NCBI RefSeq assembly: GCF_947179515.1
Contig: NC_067481.1
Span: 83,528,015 to 83,592,014 of the forward strand
Direction of reading: 5' to 3'
Length of the DNA stretch: 64,000 nt
Origin: Apodemus sylvaticus
Lineage: Eukaryota; Chordata; Mammalia; Rodentia; Muridae
Shown here: in pieces, positions 34,122-46,510 of the stretch
Layout of the letters: every line of letters starts with the position of its first letter
Numbering within the stretch: the stretch's first letter is position 1
Made by a program: the position numbers and the translations under genes
Notes under the pieces: generated by a model
The model's input: only the letters and a program-made list of their open reading frames with translations
What the model was told of the DNA's origin: nothing
Database searches by the model: none

Positions 34122-34395
34122 TGTGGGGGTGACTAGAGTGAGATTTCCTACATAGATTCATACATCCCATGCTTTGTTCCCAGTTGGTGAGCTGTTTAGG
34201 AAGTATTATGACATACACCCTTGTTGGAGCAGCTGTACCATTGTCAACTGATTTCAAAAGTCCAAATAAGGCCAAGTGCCCTTCTCTGCCCACTGCCTGG
34301 GGGCCAGGATGTAAAGATGCCAGCTATTCGCAACTAGCATCGGCCTGTCTATGTCCCGCCATGATAGTTGTGGGCTGACTCTAAAACACGACATT
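34122..34395 (+). mobile_element. ERVL-MaLR LTR remnant
   Basis: GTGAGATTTCCTACATAGATTC, GTTCCCAGTTGGTGAGCTGTT, CTGCCTGGGGGCCAGGATGT and GCCATGATAGTTGTGGGCTGA follow the order of old rodent MaLR LTRs. The 5' edge at TGTGGGGGTGA is likely; the 3' edge is unclear. Frames at 34015-34293 and 34169-34378 are incidental. Confidence 0.55.
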
Positions 34396-34927
34396 ACTTT
34401 GGAAGGGTAGAAACTAAATTCAGAAAAAGGAAGGCAGCATAAAATTTGTAAAGAGTGAGGTCTGCAGAGATATAAAAAGCATGAACACATGAACATGACT
34501 ACTATCTTATTTTAAATCCAAAGAGAGTTTCTCAGTTGAAAGGACTATTTTCTGATATTTAATTAGTTTTTATCAGTAGTTTAAGGGTTTTCTATGGATT
34601 AAAGCAGCTCACAAATATTTGTGTTCTTTAATGACTCATTTGTCCTATCTCCTCTTTTTCATACTCATATCTTTTTATCAAATTCATACCTATAAGAAGC
34701 CATTTGTTCTAAGGGACAATGATAATTCACAATGGAGTCCACCTGACTGGTTTTAGACAATCCATCAAACCAGAATGGTATAAGGATGGAATTAAACAAC
34801 ACTAAGAAGCCTGGTATATTTTTGATGGTCTAACTGTTATTGGTGAAATAGAAGAATTATCTTGCAATTCATTTCCCAGACTATTCAAATAATTAGACGC
34901 TATGCAGTGTTACTAATTTTTGATATC

Positions 34928-35405
34928 TGATCATGGGTGTATTAGTCAGGGTGCCTGCGGGAAACAGATGGCACATTCAAATTAGGATTACTCTAGGGAG
35001 TTTAATAAAAGAACTATTTACAAAGATCCAGCAGGGTGAACTTTGGTACTCTTTGCAACCCAGAAAGAGTCAGTGGGCACATCAATTGTAAAAATTCTTA
35101 CAGAGAGTCATTTGGATATGGCCATAAGGAGTAATAACCTTACCCTTCAGAGATGTAGCCAGGCCAAGGAGAAACCAGAGTAGATGGGAGAATAAATACT
35201 TAATCTCTTTTCCTTTTCCCATCTCCTAACCATTTCCTCCTCCCCTCTCCATTTCCCATTTCCTCCATCTCTCACTCTGTGCAAGGCAAACTATCCTCAA
35301 AGAGCAAGGCTTCTGGAAACAAGAGGATAGGAAATAGGCAGAGATAAAAGAGAAACTTTAGAATAAACAATCTACTCCAAGGAAACTCCTAGTCAAGGGT
35401 AAAAA
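34928..35405 (-). mobile_element. Possible ancient mammalian repeat
   Basis: The left edge GTGTATTAGTCAGGGTGCCTG resembles the reverse complement of an ERV-L/MaLR LTR terminus. It is followed by GTTTAATAAAAGAACTATTTA. I recall similar sequence in other mammals but cannot name the family. Confidence 0.35.
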
Positions 35406-35424
35406 AGTGGAAGCAAACGTTTTC

Positions 35425-35865
35425 TTATTAGATATATTGTTTATTTACATTTCAAATATTGTCCCCTTTCCTGGTTCCCTCCTCTCCCCCAAAATCCCAT
35501 AAGCCATCTCCCCTTCCCCAATCAACCCACCGCCACTTCCCTGTCCTGGTATTCCTTTACACTATGGGATCAAGTCTTTCCAGGTCCAAGGGCCTCTCCT
35601 CCTTTTGGTGTCTAACATGACCATCCTCTGCTGCCTATGTGTCTGGAGCCATGGAAAACTCCATGTGTACTCTTTGGTTGATGGTTTTGTCCCTTGGAGC
35701 TCCCATGGTATTCACTCACTGATAAGTGGATATTATCCCAGAAGCTTGGAATGCCCAAGACACATTTCACACATCAAATGATGCCCAATAAGGAGGAAGA
35801 CCAAAGTATGGATCCTGGGGTCCTTTGTAGAAAGGGGGAAAATATCCATAGAAGAAGAAATTTCA
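35425..35865 (-). mobile_element. L1 3' end with 5' inversion
   Basis: 35425-35705 is L1 3' UTR on the minus strand, the same block as 63160-63450. At 35706 orientation flips: ATTCACTCACTGATAAGTGG onward is the plus-strand end of ORF2 and the start of the 3' UTR, matching 59156-59175. In an intact L1 the inverted part lies upstream of the minus part, as twin priming predicts. Some 3' UTR between them is deleted. Confidence 0.75.
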
Positions 35866-38800
35866 TAGGGAAATTTTACCTCCACGTGTGCATTTATTGT
35901 CTGTCTCTGTCTCACATTCTCTTTATACACATGTGTTTGTGTCAGTAAAGGGTGATATTTTTTCATATCTTTCTATTTTTCCAAGCTTTATTGCATTCAT
36001 GTTATCTGACCTTTCATCAGTAATATGACTTTATGAGTTGGGTAAATTTTGTTATCTATTATATACCATAGATATCCCGAAATGTACAACTAACCAAGTG
36101 GAAAAGTTTTTAACCTTCTAAGCCAGATTCTGGGCAGCTAGAAGTACTAATAATAATATTCATAAACAATATTTGAGGACTAAAGTCAAACACTTTAAAA
36201 GATACAAAGTGTTTGAAGAACAAGAGGCAGCAACCTATTTGGGCTAGATCTGGGAGCAATTTTCTTTTGAATAACTCTGATATTTGAAGCTTAATCTTAT
36301 CTGCCTGTTTTTAGTGGAATTTCAAGGTATGTGTTGCCATGTGAGATCACCAGTAACAGATTTAAAAGGAGCATACGACTTATGCTCCCACTTTGGTTCC
36401 AGGAAAGCCTAACCATATGAACTGAATCTGAAATGTTATTCTGACTGTAGCAAGAAAAGAATGCCCAGTATTTTCTTTGGCTATAGCTGAGGACTTCGCT
36501 TCAGTCTAGACTTTAAGTTAGTTCTAGTGTATTTATTTGGTATATAATAAATAGAAAAGAAATGTAAATTGTAGTTTTGGATTCTCTTCTATTTTTAAGT
36601 ATGTGATATAAACAAGACACTTATCTACTGTTTCCACTGTATTAGGAACTATAAGCAGCAGAGATCATTGAAGTATTTTACATGTGGCTTAAACATTTAT
36701 TGTGTTCATTGTATCATACTGAAATGAGTAAAACTTATCTGAAGACACTAATTTCTTTTTTTCAGATTCTTCAGTACCCTATACTAAAGTTGGTAGATTT
36801 AAATTAGAGTCAGGACCCACTAGCTGTCTCTTGCCAATAAAATATTTTCAATTGGTTGTTTTGGGGGGTGTATTATAAAATTTTAGAGAAAAATATGATA
36901 AAGAAGTAAATGAAAGTCTTTGAAGATGAAAAATGTTTTGACACATTTAAAAAATCTTGAATATGTGCTGTTGTTAAATATAAATTTGGGGTTTAGCTCA
37001 GTGTGGACTTGTAATTGTTATGGCTACTGTAACTCAAAATAAATGTCTCATTCTATATTTTCTTTAATCTAGTATTTCATCTGAAACACTATCTTCCAGG
37101 CAATTCCTTCATGACTAGCACTAATGGGAAGTTGAAAGTTTTCTTCACAGCCCAGCCTACCTCTAGAACCTGAAGTATGGAAGCTGACTGAGAAAATTCT
37201 AATAGACATTGCTATGAATTGTTTGACAATAAATACCTGTACTTAGGAAGTGATGCACTCTGTGTTTTACAGGATTCTTGTTGATGTGATAAATCCATGT
37301 ATACTATATGACTAGTATAAAATGAAACAAAAGCAAATTCTCAACACTATATTGAGAATAGCACAGAATTATTATTTGATATATATGGAATACATTGAAA
37401 ACACAGATAAGTACTATTCTCAAACAATATTTGAGAAGTAAAGTCAAGCAGAGCAGGTACAGTCTGAGAGTCATAGCTGATTTAGTTATCTATTCAAATA
37501 TTCATCCACAGACCAAAAACATTCCAACATAGATGTGTTAGTTCTAAATACAGTATGGACATGTCTTTGTCTCACTGATCTTGTAACAATGTAGCCTAGA
37601 GAGTGTTTCCTTTAAACGAATGTGTATTAGGTATTAAAAGCAATCAATAGATGATTTATTATATATAGGAAGCAGTGTATGTATCACATACAATATTTTG
37701 GCTATTTTTTATTAGGACTTATATTTTCAAAATGTAAAACCTGTAGGAGTTACAAAGACAATTCTTATAAAATATATATTGATAATAGCAATTTATTTAT
37801 AATAATCACTGTAGTTGAATGCGGGAGAAGAGCATACCTTTTACAAAGGAAATTAGGCATGGATACAGAGGGAAAGGGTTAGTGAAATGTCCTCCACTCA
37901 GATTTTCTGCTGTGGTTTTCCTTTGGTTTTGAGAAAACCATTGTAAGCACTGACCTTTCATCATCTACTTTTGCCCCAATTACTTTGAAGTTGTATTACT
38001 ATTTTGTTACATCTCCAAAACACAAATAGCCTGAAGGCTTACGACAGCCATGAATTTCCTTTATATTAGTTAGTAGCTGGGTATAAGCATCATATCTTTA
38101 TGGCACAGGTGAATCCTAGTCTTGCTGACATGTTGGTTGCCTAACAGAGTGATAAGGTAGGACTCTGACTGCTTTAGAAGAATACAGATCTAATGTCTTG
38201 GTTCACTTTATATTCCTCCTCTTGGCATTAGCCATGTTTTCACTCTCCTTACTGGTTCATTTCCACATAGCAAATAAACCTCCCTTATTGCTTCAGGCAA
38301 GCTTGCTTTGTTCCCTGATGAGAGCCAGTATTCATCAGAGCTCTGCCCCTCTAGTTTGTCACTCTCTATAAAACGGAATTTGCTGACCATCCATCATTAT
38401 TTCAGCAAATCTCCTTAGGGCATTTCTTCTCACTAACAGTGGTTAAGCAAATTATTTGTTTCCTAAAAACAAGATGGTCAATGGAGGAGAAAGATTCTAA
38501 TACCAAGAGAAGCTTTTATTTTAGGTGTTTATATGTGTCTGAAAATTTGATTAAATAAAAAGATTGGAAGTCGTAAAGAACTTTAATTCTTTATATTTAA
38601 ACATATAGTGTTGGCTATACCGATTTCCCATGACAATTGGTTTAAATTAAGTTGCATTGGTGATTTTAGAATGTTATATTGGCTTGGTATAGTAAGCAAT
38701 AAGAACCATAGTTTTATAAAATTCCATTCCTGATACAACAGAAAAGATATTAATTAAATACAGCCATTTTTTCTCCCTCTCTCTCTTAATAAAACTATTA

Positions 38801-40377
38801 TGAAAAATAGGATAATTGCCCTTTCCTGTTTCTTTTTAAAAATTGAGAGTTCTAAGGAAAATGTCATTCCTATTTTATACTCAGTCAGCTTTCAATCTGG
38901 AAATACATTTCAGGCATCTGTTAAGAATCCAATTCATGCAACACTGAAGTATATGAATTAATATCTTTGTTTATTCAAGGTCATGGAAAGAAAAAGTAAA
39001 GGCAGGAAAAGAGTAGCAATTCCACACTTTCTGTAGCAAGAACTGGGATTGATGCAATATATAAATGCAAATGTGTATATTTCAGGGGGTGTGGCTAGAG
39101 AAGAAGAGCCCGAAGAGGAAATGAGACATTATGCAGATAAAGTTGCTTGCCCAATTAGACCACTGAAAAATCTTCGAGATTGAGTTAAAATTGAGGATAA
39201 AGGGATAATGGGAGCTAAGTAGATTGCTAAATTATATCATCCTAACATCTGCAAAAGAGAATGTGAAAATGTCTATGGGATGGGAACATAAGAAATGGCT
39301 TCCTAACAGAAGAAGAACTTGGTATGGACCTCAAGAGATGCTTCTAATTTGTCTCTATGGAGGAAAGAACAGGGTAACTCCTAAGAACACCATGATAAGC
39401 TTTTGTTAAACTCCTGTGCCCATGCACTACAAGGTTGAAGGGTGTCAACATCATTTTCCAAGAAGCTCTGTATTGTGCAATTCAATTAAATTTAGCAGAT
39501 GTGAGGGAACATAATTGGAAAGCAATAACCTAATTTATAAGAAAACCTACAAAGATTCTCACTGCCCCTTTAAAGCTAACAGCATTAAATACATGAAACA
39601 AAATGCAGTTATAATTTACTCTCTTTGTTAACTGTATTCTTCTCTGCAAACTTTTTTGTCAGACTTAAGTAAAACCCATATAGAGGTCTTTCTAAAGATT
39701 AAACATGTAAATGTTGTATGATTCTTTGATCACATTATTGATTATATACTTAATGAAATGAAAACAATATTACAAAGCTATGTCTGTACCCCCATGCTTA
39801 TTAAAGCAGCTTTCACTGGAACTGATATTTGCAATTAACTTGAGTATAACAATGAATGAATGGATAATACAATGTGACTAATATATGCACCTACTATGTA
39901 ATATTAATCAGTTTTGAAATAGAATCAAGTCATTGGTGATATGCATAATCTGGAAAGCATAATGTTAATTGAAAAGGCCAAACATGCAAAAAGAAAACAA
40001 CAGTGTTTTTTCTTTCCCAAGAATTTCCTTTCTGTAGTATCACTTATCTATGATCCCCAACTGCATGTGGACAGTTATAGATACTACTAAAATGTAAATG
40101 TGCTTTGTGTATTATACAGTTATAAATATCTCCTAGGGTCTTAGAATATACTCTTCCTGAGTAAAGGTATATATCAAACTGCTTAATTTCAGTTTTATGT
40201 GGAGAGAACAAACAGAGAAGGAGAAATTAGAGCAATGGTGATAAGGAACACTTTGGGGTAAATGTGATTTAAAATTTTTTAATTAAAGCAAGTGAATTCA
40301 AGATTTTTTATTATACAACATTTCATACTTCAAGATTGCTTTATAGCAGATTCCAAGTTTTCATTTGTCTAAGAAAG
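35866..40377. other. 4.5 kb of unique AT-rich sequence, no gene seen
   Basis: The longest stretch in the window without a confidently recognised repeat. Frames at 37679-37882, 38208-38390 (minus) and 39224-39409 are about 60 codons long, lack domains and look like chance. If this region is intronic, exons are not evident. Confidence 0.55.
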
Positions 40378-40508
40378 AGTATGGCTATGCGGCCATAGCA
40401 CCCTAGAACTCATTAATTACATAGACCAGGCTTGCCTTGTACTCGCAGAGATCTACCCACCTCTGCTCCCAAGTGCTGGAGTTAAAGGCATACACCACCA
40501 GGCCCAAA
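40378..40508 (-). mobile_element. B1 SINE, reverse orientation
   Basis: The reverse complement shows the 7SL-derived B1 body: TGGTGTATGCCTTTAACTCC, GCACTTGGGAGCAGAGGTGG, GATCTCTGCGAGTACAAGG and CCTGGTCTATGTAATTAATG. It is diverged and has lost bases relative to a typical ~140-bp B1; the A-tail is not clear. Confidence 0.85.
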
Positions 40509-41285
40509 TGTATAAAAATATGAAGATTATGTGGCTAAAACATTTGTTCATTAAACATTGTTCCTTCATTCTGTTTCCCAATCCATACACATATTCAAAT
40601 ATCTTGACATGCATGTTTTCTTAATAAGAACTAAGTTAAATGTAGATTCAAGGGTGAGATACATATCAAAATATTCAACTATTTACAAAATAATAGCCGC
40701 AATCTAAATAATACATTTCACCTTGGGAAAAAGAATCTCAGTAAAATATCCGTGTGACATTCTGAGGAACCATATTATAGTCATATAATACATACACACA
40801 TATATATATGTTCACAAGTAGAGTTCTTCCTTATTTTTCCAATACTAATTTATCTTTTTTGTCTCTACCACCTTTCTCCTTTTTGCCTAAAAGCAATTCT
40901 CCTAAAGCCAGAAGCCTTGCTGAAATTGCTTCTCTCAGGATTCTGAAATTAGTGTACCTCCCGAAATTTATTTAGCTCTCGAAAACAATGAGAAATCTCT
41001 TTACACAATAAAGACAGATTGAAATCAGAAACTCTTCGGTATAGAAGTGTTGCTCTGAATACCAAACACTTGGAGAAGTCTCTAGACTCCTTTTCTTCAT
41101 CTACTTTGACCAAGCCCTGTGCCTAGTACTTGCACTTAACAAGAGTCTCTACAAACAGAAAGATACTTAGTCTCACAGTGACAGAGAAAGCTACAATGCG
41201 CAAATGCATATATTGAAAAGTGGTATTAGTGAAAAAAAAACAGTTTCTTCTTATCACAGGTAGTAAAGCAGAGAAGAATCTCACA
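40509..41285. other. Unique sequence, no gene seen
   Basis: AT-rich, with a short ACATATATATATG near 40797. Nothing else recognised. Confidence 0.5.
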
Positions 41286-41299
41286 CAAAATTGGCAGTA

Positions 41300-41786
41300 T
41301 CTCTATTACTGAGGCTATGAAGTACTCACAAAAAGGGACCTGTCACTACCACACTCCAAAAGATCCAACAAGCAGTTCAAAGAGTCAGATATAGATATTT
41401 GTACCCAACCTATGGATAGAAGGTCCTGACTCCCTGTGTTTGAATTAGGTAAAGGCTGGAAGAAGCTGAGGAGGAGAGGGACCCTGTAGGAGGACCAGCA
41501 GTCTCAACTAACCTGAACCCCTGAGATCTCTCAGACACTGGATCACCAACCAGGCAGCATACACCAGCTGATGGGAGGCCCCAGTACATGTACAGAAGAG
41601 AACTGCCAGGTCTGGGTTCAGTCAGAGAAGTACCTTACCCTCAAGAGACTGGCGTCCCCAGGGAATGTAGAGATCTGGTTGGGGTGGGGTAGGGGTGAGA
41701 ACATCCTCAAGGAGAGAGGGTATGGGGAAGAGGTGGAACAGTCCAGCGGGTAAACAGGAGGGGGTAATAAAATATGGAGTGTAAAA

Positions 41787-41829
<43 letters not shown>
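41300..41829 (+). mobile_element. Medium-reiterated rodent repeat, RMER1-like, with (TAAA)n tail
   Basis: It shares order and sequence with 60530-60995: AAAGAGTCAGAT, GTAGGAGGACCAGCA, CTCTCAGACACTGG (41528-41541 and 60712-60725), a CACCAGCTGATG block, a CTCAAGAGACTGG block and a G-rich end. It terminates in a (TAAA)n tail at 41785-41829, so it behaves like a polyadenylated retroposon. The family name is from memory and uncertain. The 60-codon frame at 41571-41753 is part of the repeat. Confidence 0.6.
41785..41829. repeat. (TAAA)n tail microsatellite
   Basis: About eleven TAAA units at the 3' end of the RMER1-like repeat. Confidence 0.95.
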
Positions 41830-43610
41830 CAAAAATAAAAAAAATAATGGCAGTGTTTTTATAGCTCCCCCCTCCTGCAAAAAAAAAAAAAAAATAGGCT
41901 GTATCAATTGGCTAAAGCAATAAACATTCATCGCTTTTCTTTGGGGATAGTGGAATTAGTGAGTAAAACACCAAGCCTGAAAATGAAGATGTAAAATAGA
42001 ATGCTTACTGTATGGATCCGGAGCAGCGTGCTATCTCTGTAAGTGCAAACTTGTGAAAGTGTTGATGAAGATGTTTTACAATCAAGGTTGGCATAAGGCT
42101 TTGTGCTCCATTCTCTTTCACATTTAAAACACTCCCAGCTAGAGATGACTCTGACACACTGAAGAGGCTTCATGGAACATTGTCAGCAAGAGAAAAGAAG
42201 CAATCCGTATGTATAACATGGCTCTCAAGACTTTGTATTTATTTTTCAGATCAATAACTCTGTGTTTGATCATTTCTAACATGAGGGGTTTATTACAAAT
42301 AAAGAAGTTTGAGTTTCCCTATACCTAGTATTTAAAAATAATCCCTTGATTTTTGCATACAGGTGAGAATTTAAATAAATAAAAACATACTGTGTTCTAA
42401 TCTCCTTTAGTTATATTATTATTAATGAGACCTTATTTTGGTCTTTACATTTGCTTGATTTTCTTTGTCCTGGTTTTTAATCTGGTAATATGTTCATCTA
42501 ATAGAGTTTTCTTACTTTAGAACTCAACCACTTCATATAGTCGTACTTTCAATTCACAGATCAGACCACCTTGATTTCTACTGTTTCTATTAATTACTTT
42601 TATCCATATATATATATATGATTCCCTCTTATTCTTCAGAATGTCAGCCTTTCTGTGGGTTTTCATAGATACTTTCACACAACCCATCTTTTCTTCTGTA
42701 GCTGCCTTTGATAAGCATTCTGTCAGAATTGGACCTGCTGTGGACAGAAGAAGCTATCAGGCTCATTTGGAACAATGGTTCTGTTTCTCAAAACATTTGC
42801 TTTTGAACCAACTATAGTTATACAATTAATTTTTTCAGCTATTCAATATAAAGTATATTTCTACTAAGGCCCAAAATGATTGTAAAACAAAGAAAGGAAA
42901 TGAATAAGTGTATTAGTTTATCTAATGGCCTCATAAATGATAAAGAAGATATCTCAGGATTCAAAACATGTCAAAGGAATATTAATATAATTATGATTAA
43001 CACTGAAATTCAACCTGTGAAAGTTTTTGAAAGGCTCATGTGTAGTAACAAGCCCTCAGTTTCTATCTTTACCTATAGGTGGGCTGTGAGTTTACATTTT
43101 GCCATTGTTTTGAAGGCTTTGTCCTATATTATTACTTCCTTTGCACCTGATGTTTGCCAGAACCTTCCCTGCAACTAACTAATCTATATTGAGACATAGA
43201 GGTCGAATGGAGACATAGAAGAATTTTGGATGTCAGAAATGAAGAGTTGAGAAAGAAACAGCAGTCTGGCTTCTGAAACTGATTACACAATAAGCTGCCT
43301 ATGGAACTAATGTGCTTCAAATGGGCAAGTCCATCATTTACCCAGTGAGGTAAAATAGTATCAGTAGAAATGTCAGGCTCCTGGAATTTCAGGGAGGTAG
43401 TTAAGGACCTACCAATTTAACTGTCCTCTACTTAAATGGAAATTGTATTTGTAAAGCAATTTTAAAAATATAAAGTTAAAAATCTAATTTATTTTTCAAT
43501 CTTTGGATTGATGTTTAACAAGCATCTTAAGACTTTCAGTCATTTGCCAGGCCTGTGGTCAATATTATTGCATTACTGACTCATTCAACATTTACGAAAA
43601 AATTCTATAT
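41830..43610. other. Unique sequence, no gene seen
   Basis: Contains a short ATATATATAT tract near 42607. The 100-codon plus frame at 42876-43178 has no domain that I recognise and no upstream context; treat it as unproven. Confidence 0.5.
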
Positions 43611-43619
43611 CATCCAAGC

Positions 43620-43712
43620 AAGCTTTTCCTTCATAAAGATAAGAAAATTGAGACTGATGAAGGTTAAGAGATTTGCCTACATTATAGAGAAGCCAGGATG
43701 AGGTTGAGGGCA
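43620..43712 (-). mobile_element. Possible MIR SINE remnant
   Basis: GATAAGAAAATTGAGACTG..GGTTAAGAGATTTGCC..GAAGCCAGGATGAGG follows the order of the reverse complement of the ancient mammalian SINE MIR. Identity is low. Confidence 0.4.
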
Positions 43713-44577
43713 TTTTCCCTAAGATGAAAAATATAAGAGGCCTTAAATAAATGATGTAACAAAACTATTGAAGATTTATAATGTTAAATAATAGGGAATT
43801 AACACTAAATATCTCATATAAACTTCTTTGTTGTAAATTATCATATTTTCTCATATTCCATATGTTTCAGAAACAATTATGTTTCACATAAAGTTTACAA
43901 ATATGTTCACTCATTTAAGAATCAGTGTACCCATTAAGAAAACAAAACAGAGACAGTGGTGTGTCTGAGGGAAAAGAATTAGGGAAATGGAGATTCTGAA
44001 CACTAAATGTTCTCACACAACTAGAGTCAAGGCTCTACTTCAAATGTTATCAAATGCTTCAAACTTCAGTTGTGTTATTTACAAGAAGTAAATGTTTTAT
44101 AATTTTCCATTGTTACTAAAGCTCAGGAACATTTATGATTAGGTTATAATGAGTACAAAGCAAGAAATATATATACTATACATAGGGCCAGGGTAAAAGG
44201 TATGTTAAGGATGTTCTGAGTGATTTCTTTCTGGAAAAACCAAATATTAAGTAAAGGAAAAGAATTGCCATCTGGGTAGAGAAAAGTTTCACGTTTTTAT
44301 GTCTGAGTGAGATATTCCATACTCAGAGTGGAGACCAGTGGAATAAGAGACTTTCTGTGTAATTAAAGCAAGACTGTGTGACATACCCTTTCTCCAATAT
44401 TCAGTGGTTCAAGGATGGAAACAGGTGTTAGAAAAACTATTTTGAACTTCATAATTTTATTGCTTAATGAAACATGATACAAGAAGCTACAAGTTCATAA
44501 ACAGGGTTCACATCTTTCTTATACATGTAGACCCAGCCGTGAGATCTGAAATTCTGCTGCATTAGAACACAGCTATA
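43713..44577. other. Unique sequence, no gene seen
   Basis: Nothing recognisable up to the target duplication of the next LTR. Confidence 0.5.
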
Positions 44578-44582
44578 CTAAG

Positions 44583-45048
44583 TGTAGTGGCTATTCCTGG
44601 TTGTCAACTTGACTCTATCTAGAATGAACTACAATCCAGAATTGGAAGGCTCACCTGTGTTCCTAATCTGGAAGCTGAAAGATACAAGTTTCTGACCTGG
44701 ATCTTGGCATGGAGATCTTGAGGCAATAGTATCCATGAATTCCAGATGATTAAGACAGGGAGATCTCTGAGTTCAAGATCATCTAGGATTAAAGACATGG
44801 TGGCATACGCCTTTAATCTGAGCCACACCTTCTGCTGGAGACCTACATAAGGACATTGGAAGAAGGAAGATTTACTCTCTTCTTTGCCTGCTTGCCTTGT
44901 GGGACTGAACAACTGCTAGATCCTTGGACTAGCTGCTGATGACCACTGTTGGGGAGTTAGATTAAAAACTGTAAGGCATCAACCAATTCCCTTATAGAGA
45001 CTACCCATAATTTCTGTGAATTATGGGTAGAGAAGCCTGACTAATACA
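44583..45048 (+). mobile_element. Solo ERV-L LTR, MT2-like, with 5-bp target duplication
   Basis: TGTAGTGGCTATTCCTGG start and ACTAATACA end, 466 bp, alignable with both LTRs of the provirus at 16845-23260. It has lost about 90 bp, including two of the TTTAATCTGGGCCACA-like units. CTAAG at 44578-44582 is repeated at 45049-45053, so this is a real integration later reduced to one LTR by recombination. The TATA box position reads CTACATAAGG, suggesting a weakened promoter. The minus frame at 44619-44912 is the same antisense shadow seen in the proviral LTRs. Confidence 0.9.
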
Positions 45049-45053
45049 CTAAG

Positions 45054-45799
45054 TAATGTAGACTATTGTGGTTGAAAATGACATTAAAATCTATCTTTGA
45101 TGTACCCATTTGTGTTGTTTCCACCTATGATTGAATTTCTTTGATGCAAGAGAACTATTATACTCCAGGCAGGCTTATTGCAGTAGTAGATGTTTATTCT
45201 TTAAAATATGTTTATTTGTAAATATTATACATGCTTCATAATTAACTCTAAGAATATCATTGTATGAGCAGAGTCATTTTTTATCACAGACTTCTGAATT
45301 TTAGGCATTTCTATCACATAATCTTAGATCTTTTCTTCATACTAAAGATATATTATTTAATCAATTTTTTCTTATGATGCAGGTTGCTGATTCCTTCAAA
45401 ATATTTGATTTGAAACCTCTCATTTGCTATCACTCTATTTAAAATTCTTCTTGTGTGCTGACAAGAGATCATTACTAGAGAACACATACATATAATAGGC
45501 TTAACAGTAAATTAACACTCTCTGATATAATAACCATATTAAATTTTCCCAAAGAATTTGTTTATTAACCACAAAAGAAGCTCCAACTCCTAGTTTAATA
45601 ATTATTCAGGTTTTCCTGTTTAAGATTTTCATACAGGGAATAGGCATTTTCTTTGTTGCTTTTTTTTTGTGTATTTCTCTTTTGCATGTCTTTCTTATTT
45701 ATATCTTCTCTCTGAAAACATATCAGGCTCCATGACTCTCTCATCATCTCTTGTGACACTTTCCTCCCACTAGGTTGACAGGAAGGTATTTTCCTAATC
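45054..45799. other. Unique sequence, no gene seen
   Basis: The 68-codon minus frame at 45595-45801 has no recognisable motif. Confidence 0.5.
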
Positions 45800-45990
45800 A
45801 TATTGTGTCTTTTAATGCAATCTTTGGTTAATATAACTGGGAGGCCTGCTCTTTTCTGAAGGGAAATAGAAGCAGAGTGAGTCTGGGGAGAAGGTAAGTG
45901 GTGGTACAGGGAGGAGCAGAGGAAGAGGAAATTGTGGTCATAATGTATTGAATGAGAGAAGAACTAGAAAAAATCAGCTTGTTTAATTCA
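45800..45990 (+). mobile_element. Old L1 3' UTR and tail
   Basis: GGGAGGCCTGCTCTTTTCTG, a G/A-rich stretch and AATGAGAGAAGAACTAG with an A-run. This uninterrupted copy is the in-window reference showing that 16059-16390 and 23823-23905 were once contiguous. Confidence 0.6.
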
Positions 45991-46105
45991 CTAAAAATAT
46001 TGTTAGCTAGCAAAGTTTATATATGCATGTAATTATATATGCATATAAATATTGAAGAAGGGAAAAGGAGCAAATGAATGAATGAAGGTTAGAAAATGGG
46101 ATGAC

Positions 46106-46216
46106 TGAAGACAGACATGTGTGTATATGTATACATATATATGTGTTATACATATATGTATAAATATACATATATAACACATTTATGTATACATATGTAT
46201 ATATAAACATATATGT
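46106..46216. repeat. Alternating TA/CATA low-complexity tract
   Basis: Irregular TATACATATATGTA repeats over about 110 bp, with several self-complementary subsegments. The Tyr/Ile-rich minus frame here is an artefact. Confidence 0.85.
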
Positions 46217-46219
46217 AAA

Positions 46220-46510
46220 ACTTTGGTTCAGTCTTCCCATTCTCTAACTCTCCAGTCATCTCTTTGCCCCGTTCGCCACTGTTCCCTTATTATTTTCCAC
46301 TTCAATTCTGTTTTATTATCTTACCACATATTCCCTCAAACCTTCATGTTTTCCCATTTACACAGTCTCCTTTCTAGTTTCCTCACTCTTGTTCATATTT
46401 ACCCCCCCACTTGTTCAGGCATACTTAATAGTTAGAGTCTAGGATCTGCACATGAGTGAGGACATATGGAACTGATTTTTTTTTTTAGTGCACCAATTAC
46501 CCTCTAATGG
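46220..46510 (-). mobile_element. Old L1 3' region, reverse
   Basis: C/T-rich sequence leading into AGTCTAGGATCTGCACATGA and GAGGACATATGG, reminiscent of old rodent L1 3' ends on the minus strand. Identity is low. Confidence 0.4.

Noticed and set aside
34928..35000. Start of an ORR1 LTR
   Set aside because: Only the first ~15 bases resemble an LTR terminus; the following sequence does not continue as ORR1, so I kept it as an unassigned ancient repeat.
41571..41753. 60-codon frame with Gly/Trp-rich end
   Set aside because: Lies entirely inside the RMER1-like repeat.
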